Source of the DNA: Thiobacillus sp.
GTDB taxonomy: Bacteria; Pseudomonadota; Gammaproteobacteria; Burkholderiales; Thiobacillaceae
Reading direction: 5' to 3'
DNA: 64,000 bases
Assembly: GCA_019459325.1 (NCBI GenBank)
Contig: JAIBFA010000034.1
Span: 1 to 64,000, forward strand
The position numbers were made by a program, and so were the translations under genes. Under the pieces are notes generated by a model that saw only the letters and a program-made list of their open reading frames with translations, searched no databases and had not been told where the DNA came from. Positions 59,686 to 64,000 of the stretch are shown in pieces (the first letter of the stretch is position 1; every line of letters begins with the position of its first letter).

Positions 59686-60288
59686 TCAGGCCGAAGGCCG
59701 CTTGCCGAACACCCCGCGACCGCGGAAATACTGCACGCTGAGCCAGCCGCCGAACAGCCCGCCCAGATGGGCGAAGTGGGCCACGCCGGCGGCGGTGTTG
59801 GTGACCCCCAGGAACAGTTCGACGGCGCCGTAGCCGAGCACGAAGGTGCGCGCGGGGATCTGGATGAACGGCAGAAAGATGATGACGATGACCCGGTTGG
59901 GGAAGTACATCGCATAGGCCAGCAGCAGGCCGAACACGCCGCCCGATGCGCCGATGACGGGGCCGCTGGCGTGCAGGAAATAGCCGCTGACGGCGATCTG
60001 CGTCATCGCGGCGACGACGACGCTGATCAGGTAGGTCAGCAGATAGCGCAGCTCGTCCCAGCGTTTTTCCAGCGCGGCGCCGAACATCCAGATGGCGACC
60101 ATATTGAATCCCAGATGCAGCAGCGAGCCGTGCAGAAAGCTGTAGGTGACCAGCTGCCACAGATGGAACGCGCCGCCCGATCCCGGCGGCCACAGTCCGA
60201 ATACGCGGACGATGTCCGGCCCGGTGGCCATGCCAAGCGCATAGATCAGCATGTTCAGCAGGATGAGGGTGTAGGTGATCGGCGGCAT
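59686..60288 (-). CDS. Rhomboid intramembrane serine protease
   Basis: 200 residues from the ATG at 60288 (an upstream in-frame start adds eight). Six membrane helices. The family pattern is present: TYSFLHGSLLHLGFNMVAIWMFG, catalytic Ser in VIGASGGVFG and catalytic His in VAHFAHLGGLFGGW. It cleaves membrane protein helices; substrate unknown. A link to sorting of surface proteins is possible but not needed. Confidence 0.9.
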   Translation of the reverse strand: MPPITYTLILLNMLIYALGMATGPDIVRVFGLWPPGSGGAFHLWQLVTYSFLHGSLLHLGFNMVAIWMFGAALEKRWDELRYLLTYLISVVVAAMTQIAVSGYFLHASGPVIGASGGVFGLLLAYAMYFPNRVIVIIFLPFIQIPARTFVLGYGAVELFLGVTNTAAGVAHFAHLGGLFGGWLSVQYFRGRGVFGKRPSA

Positions 60289-60302
60289 GTCGGGTGCAGT
60301 TT

Positions 60303-60327
60303 CAAGTCTCAAGCTGCAAGTTGCAAG
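60303..60327 (+). repeat. CAAGNNN heptamer array G
   Basis: CAAG at 60303, 60310, 60317 and 60324, period 7, in the gap between recJ and the rhomboid gene. Confidence 0.7.
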
Positions 60328-60333
60328 GACAAA

Positions 60334-62058
60334 TCAGCTGGCCGGCTCCCAGTGATGCAGCTTGAGCTGCAGCGACTGCTGGCCGTTGAATTCGTTGGGC
60401 ATCAGGGCGTAGACGGCACGGATGCGATCGGGGAGGGGGTCGGGGTGGAAGAAGCGCATGGCTTCGAACGCTGCGCCCTCGCGCGCGAGTTTCAGCTTGA
60501 GGTGTTTTTCGCCGACGACGCGCTGTGCCAGGACGTCGAAGGTGGCGATGAACAGCGGGGCGGGAAAGCCTTGTCCCCAGACCGCGTGGTCGATCTCGAC
60601 CGCAAGTTCGTAGCGGTGCTCGGCGGCGTCGAGTTCGCCGTCGGTTTCGATCACGCCTTCAAGGTCGGCCGGGTCGATCAGTTCGCGCACCACGGCCTCG
60701 AAGGCCTGGGCGAATTCTTCGTGGCGGCCGGCGGAGAGGCTGAGTCCGGCCGCCATGGCGTGGCCACCGAATTTGAGGATGAGGCCGGGATGGCGCTTGT
60801 CGACCAGATCGAGCGCGTCGCGCAGGTGCAGGCCGGGGATCGAGCGGCCGGAGCCCTTGAGCTCGCCGCTGTTATGCCCCGCAGGGGCGGTATCCAGTGG
60901 GGCGCTGCGGGCCAGCACGATGGTGGGGCGGTGGAACTTGTCTTTCAGCCGCGAGGCAAGGATGCCGATCACGCCGATGTGCCAGCCGGGCTGGTAGGCG
61001 GTGAGGCTGTAGCTGTCGCTGGCGTCGAAGCTGGCAAGGATGGCGAGCGCTTCGTCCAGCATGTCGCCTTCGACGTCGCGGCGGGCGCGGTTGAGCGTGT
61101 CGAGCTGCTGCGCCAGTTGTTGCGCGGTGGCGGGGTCGTCGGCCAGCAGGCATTCGATGCCGAGCGCCATGTCGTCGATGCGGCCGGCGGCGTTGAGGCG
61201 CGGGCCGAGCGTGAAGCCGAGGTCGAACACGGTCGCGCGCGCGGGATCGCGTCCGGCGGCGCGGAACAGCGCGTTGACGCCGGCGCAGGCCTTGCCGGCG
61301 CGCATTCGCGCCAGGCCCTGGGCGACCAGGGTGCGGTTGTTGGCGTCGAGCTTCACCACGTCGGCGACGGTGCCGAGTGCGACCAGATCGAGCAGGGCGC
61401 GCAGGTCGGGCTCGGTCTTTTCCGCATACGCCCCGCGTTCCCGCAGTTCGGCGCGCAGCGCCAGCAGCACGTAGAACATCACCCCCACGCCCGCCAGGTT
61501 CTTCGATGCGAAACTGCAGCCGGGCTGGTTCGGGTTGACGATGCAGGCGGCGTCCGGCAGCGCGTCGCCGGGCAGGTGATGGTCGGTGACCAGCACCGGG
61601 ATGCCGAGCGCATTGGCCGCCGCCACGCCTTCCACTGCGGCAATGCCGTTGTCGACGGTGACCAGCAGGTCGGGCCGGCGCGCTGCGGCGAGCTTGACGA
61701 TGTCGGGCGTGAGGCCGTAGCCGTGTTCGAGCCGGTTGGGCACGATGAAATCGACCTGCGCGCCGAGCATGCGCAGGCCGCGCACGCCGACCGCGCAGGC
61801 GGTGGCGCCGTCGGCGTCGTAATCGGCGATGATGAGCAGGCGCTTGTTTGCCGCGATGGCATCGGCCAGCAAGGCGGTAGCACGCTCGATGTGCAGCAGG
61901 CCGGCGGGCGGCAGCAGCTGCGGCAGGCGGTGCGCGATCTGGTCAGGGTGGGTGACGCCGCGCGCGGCATATAGACGGGCCCAGGTCGGCGCAATGCCGG
62001 CTTGTTGCAGGGCGGTGCAGGTGTCGGCAGGGCTGGGGCGGGTGGTGATGGCTGGCAT
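60334..62058 (-). CDS. recJ: Single-stranded-DNA-specific exonuclease RecJ
   Basis: 574 residues, usual length. The DHH phosphoesterase core has ANKRLLIIADYDADGATACAVG, VTVDNGIAA and VTDHHLPGDALPDAACIVNPNQPG (metal-binding DHH). DHHA1 follows with SGRSIPGLHLRDALD and LKFGGHAMAAGLSL. It degrades ssDNA 5' to 3' in recombination and mismatch repair. Housekeeping gene, so the EPS locus ends before it. Confidence 0.94.
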   Translation of the reverse strand: MPAITTRPSPADTCTALQQAGIAPTWARLYAARGVTHPDQIAHRLPQLLPPAGLLHIERATALLADAIAANKRLLIIADYDADGATACAVGVRGLRMLGAQVDFIVPNRLEHGYGLTPDIVKLAAARRPDLLVTVDNGIAAVEGVAAANALGIPVLVTDHHLPGDALPDAACIVNPNQPGCSFASKNLAGVGVMFYVLLALRAELRERGAYAEKTEPDLRALLDLVALGTVADVVKLDANNRTLVAQGLARMRAGKACAGVNALFRAAGRDPARATVFDLGFTLGPRLNAAGRIDDMALGIECLLADDPATAQQLAQQLDTLNRARRDVEGDMLDEALAILASFDASDSYSLTAYQPGWHIGVIGILASRLKDKFHRPTIVLARSAPLDTAPAGHNSGELKGSGRSIPGLHLRDALDLVDKRHPGLILKFGGHAMAAGLSLSAGRHEEFAQAFEAVVRELIDPADLEGVIETDGELDAAEHRYELAVEIDHAVWGQGFPAPLFIATFDVLAQRVVGEKHLKLKLAREGAAFEAMRFFHPDPLPDRIRAVYALMPNEFNGQQSLQLKLHHWEPAS

Positions 62059-62160
62059 GATGCGATTGTATTGGCAGAAGCGCTTGGCGTTCGAATCAGG
62101 GATTCAGAATCTGGTGAATTGCCGATTCTGTCTGTCCGGCGCACGGAGTACCATCGCGGC

Positions 62161-63621
62161 ATGAGCCATTTACTCCCGCTCTCTCGCGTGGCCAAGCTGG
62201 TCGGGCAGCCGCGGCATACGCTGCAGGAAATGATCCGCAACGGCACGCTGGCGACCTTCGACGGCATGGTCGAGCTCGATGAGTTGCTGCGCGCGTTTCC
62301 GGAAGTGAAATGGGACGATGATGCGGAGTTCCGCCGGGTAACCGAAATCAAGGACAAGGCGTTTGCCAGGCGTGTCCGCGATCTCGTCCTGCCGGACAAG
62401 GATGTGCTGGTGGCTCGACTGAACGAACTGAGTGACGATTACGCGGCGGCCAGAGCCTTGTTGCTGCACTACGGCAATGTGATGACTTGGCTGGACGAGA
62501 AGATCGACGAGCTCGCGGAAAATGCGAGCGCCGAAACCTACCATGCGCTGCACACGGTGCGTGCATTTCTGCTGCGCAATCTGTCTGAAACGCCGCAGGA
62601 TGCGGTGCTGGCGCAGGCCGTGATTGCGCAGGAAAGGATACTGAAACTCATGTCGGCTCACGTCACCATCCAGCCCAGTGGTCACGAATTCTTTGTCGAA
62701 GGCAACGACACGCTGCTGGAAGCGGCGCTGCGCAACGGAGTGTCGCTCAGCTACGGCTGCAGCAACGGCAACTGCGGCGAGTGCAAGGCGCGCGTGGTGT
62801 CGGGCGAGGTAAAGAAAGTCCACGCGCACGACTATGTGCTGAAGCAGGCGGAAAAGGACGCCGGGGTGATCCTGTTGTGCGCCTATGCGCCGGTGAACGA
62901 TGTGGTGATCGAGGCCAACGTGGCGGGCGCGCGCGATATTCCGGTGCAGCAGCTTGCCGCCAAGGTGAAATCGGTGGAGGTGTTCAATCCGCAGATGGCT
63001 GCGCTGCACATTCTGGCGCCGCGCAGCCAGCGCCTGCGCTATCTCGGCGGGCAAAGCATCCGGGTAGGCGCCCGGGGGACGAGCGGACGCTATGCGATTG
63101 CCAGTTGTCCGTGCGAGGACCGCCATATCGAAGTGCATATTCCGCGCCGGTCCGGCGATGCGTTTGCCGAACTGCTGTTCGACGGGCTTAAGGCCAACGA
63201 CTCGGTGGAGGTGGAAGGGCCGTATGGCGAATTCGTGCTGGACGAGGATTCGCCGCGACCGGTGATCTTCCTGGCTTTCGGCGCGGGCTTTGCGCCGATC
63301 AAGAGCCTGATCCAGCACGCCATGTCGCTGGAAATCGCCGAGTCGATGGACCTGCACTGGCTGGCCGACGACGCCGGGCATTATCAGGACAACCTGTGCC
63401 GCGCCTGGACCGACGCGCTGGACAATTTCAATTACGTGCCGCATGAGCCGACCGGTGATCTGGATGCCATGCTGAAAAGCATCGTGCTGGATTACCCGGA
63501 CCTGCTCCGCTTCGACGTGTATGCGGCCGGCAACGCGGCGCAGCTGCAGCAGGCGCGGGAGCATTTTGTGCGCGGAGGGCTGCACGAGGCGCGCTGGTTT
63601 GCCGAAGCGATCGATCGCTGA
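62161..63621 (+). CDS. 2Fe-2S ferredoxin-reductase with N-terminal helical/HTH-like extension
   Basis: 486 residues from the ATG at 62161. An unusual first 160 residues: a MerR-like or HTH-like start (LPLSRVAKLVGQPRHTLQEMIRNGTLATFDG) and a helical stretch. Then a plant-type 2Fe-2S domain (about 165-250, Cys ligands in CSNGNCGECKARV and LLCAYA). Then FAD-binding (RYAIASCPCEDRHIEVHIPRRSGDAF) and NAD-binding (PVIFLAFGAGFAPIKSLIQHAM) domains, as in CDP-6-deoxyglucoseen reductase-like proteins. The electron acceptor is unknown. Its stop overlaps the next start (TGATG). Confidence 0.8.
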   Translation: MSHLLPLSRVAKLVGQPRHTLQEMIRNGTLATFDGMVELDELLRAFPEVKWDDDAEFRRVTEIKDKAFARRVRDLVLPDKDVLVARLNELSDDYAAARALLLHYGNVMTWLDEKIDELAENASAETYHALHTVRAFLLRNLSETPQDAVLAQAVIAQERILKLMSAHVTIQPSGHEFFVEGNDTLLEAALRNGVSLSYGCSNGNCGECKARVVSGEVKKVHAHDYVLKQAEKDAGVILLCAYAPVNDVVIEANVAGARDIPVQQLAAKVKSVEVFNPQMAALHILAPRSQRLRYLGGQSIRVGARGTSGRYAIASCPCEDRHIEVHIPRRSGDAFAELLFDGLKANDSVEVEGPYGEFVLDEDSPRPVIFLAFGAGFAPIKSLIQHAMSLEIAESMDLHWLADDAGHYQDNLCRAWTDALDNFNYVPHEPTGDLDAMLKSIVLDYPDLLRFDVYAAGNAAQLQQAREHFVRGGLHEARWFAEAIDR

Positions 63622-64000
63622 TGTGGCGCTGGCTGATTTATGTGTGGCCGCTGCCGGTGACGCTGCTCGGCATGCTGGCCGCACTCGTTGCGCGCAGCAG
63701 CGGCGGGGTGGTGCGGCGGGTGGACGGTGTGCTGGAATCCGCCGGCGGCTGGCCGGCCCGCGTGCTGCGGTGGGGGTTCCCTTTCAGCGGCGCAGTGGCG
63801 GCGATCACGCTGGGGCATGTGGTGTTGGGCGTGTCGCTGGACGCGCTGACGGCAACTCGCGCACATGAGCGTGCGCACGTGAGGCAGTTCGAGCGGTGGG
63901 GGGTGTTGCTGCTGGTGCTGTATCCGCTGGCCGGGCTGGCCGCCTGGCTGCGTGGCGGCCATCCGTATCGCGATAATGTGTTCGAGTGTGAGGCGCGGGC
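63621..64000 (+). CDS. Membrane protein with HExxH motif (partial, runs off the window)
   Basis: At least 126 residues; the end is outside. It opens MWRWLIYVWPLPVTLLGMLAALVAR, a membrane helix. A second hydrophobic stretch and then THAHERAHVRQFERWG follow; the His-Glu-Arg-Ala-His suggests a zinc site. After that come LLLVLYPLAGLAAWLRGG and NVFECEAR. It is coupled to the reductase gene (TGATG). No firm family; a membrane metallopeptidase is possible. Confidence 0.6.
   Translation, partial: MWRWLIYVWPLPVTLLGMLAALVARSSGGVVRRVDGVLESAGGWPARVLRWGFPFSGAVAAITLGHVVLGVSLDALTATRAHERAHVRQFERWGVLLLVLYPLAGLAAWLRGGHPYRDNVFECEAR

Noticed and set aside
37430-60327. CRISPR array for the CAAG repeats
   Set aside because: Units are 7 bp with no spacers of constant length and no cas genes; not CRISPR.
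59677-61974. 765-codon open frame on the + strand across the rhomboid and recJ genes
   Set aside because: It runs antisense through recJ and the rhomboid gene; its protein is low in complexity, with no motifs or signal.

Overview
The window reads as chromosome of a Gram-negative betaproteobacterium. The sspA-sspB pair, the PilS/PilR pair and the complete PEP-CTERM/exosortase-B exopolysaccharide (EPS) locus all point that way. A Nitrosomonadales relative (Thiobacillus- or Sulfuricella-like) is my best guess, but no marker gene fixes the genus. Base composition is G+C-rich throughout, except for a visibly A+T-richer stretch at about 28.5-32.0 kb.

Layout. (1) 1-4.3 kb, housekeeping: sspA, sspB, a tRNA-Thr with its own promoter and terminator, then leftward pilR, pilS and a small membrane/zinc-ribbon gene. 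(2) 4.3-8.05 kb: three tandem paralogous PEP-CTERM proteins. The first two lie behind sigma-54-type promoters, each with a conserved 18-bp upstream element about 100 bp further upstream. (3) 8053-23016: a 15-kb mobile element with 27/28-bp perfect terminal inverted repeats and a target duplication, inserted into the loop of the intrinsic terminator of the third PEP-CTERM gene. It carries a large zinc-ribbon DDE-type transposase at its right end and a cargo that looks defensive: a type I restriction-modification operon (hsdM-hsdS-membrane protein-hsdR), two PIN-like nucleases, an HTH-ImmA/IrrE peptidase, a degenerate DEDD exonuclease-like protein, a ribbon-helix-helix-like regulator and several coupled micro-genes. 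(4) 23.0-28.5 kb: three more PEP-CTERM proteins and the EPS priming sugar-phosphate transferase. (5) 28.6-34 kb: two A+T-rich membrane protein genes and a FadL-OmpA fusion porin. (6) 34.1-58.5 kb: a TPR-OGT glycosyltransferase, then the EPS/exosortase operon (epsD, CPBP protease, epsL, epsE, epsF, epsG, xrtB, epsI), GDP-fucose synthesis (gmd, fcl), glycosyltransferases, flippase, polymerase, a PslG-like glycosidase, VanZ and a WecG/TagA transferase. (7) 58.5-64 kb: galE, then leftward rhomboid protease and recJ, then a HTH-ferredoxin reductase fusion and a partial gene.

How it works together (partly inference): PEP-CTERM proteins are exported by Sec, held by their C-terminal helix and Arg cluster, and processed by exosortase B (42727) at the membrane. 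The EPS made by the neighbouring Wzx/Wzy-type machinery is the likely matrix in which they end up. The shared upstream element and sigma-54 promoter suggest one enhancer-binding regulator switches on several PEP-CTERM genes together. A sigma-54-like promoter also precedes epsD. The PrsK/PrsR regulators usually linked to this system are not in the window; the nearest sigma-54 activator is PilR.

The most novel features are the defence-carrying transposon, the PEP-CTERM regulatory module, and seven arrays of a period-7 CAAGNNN repeat scattered between EPS genes.
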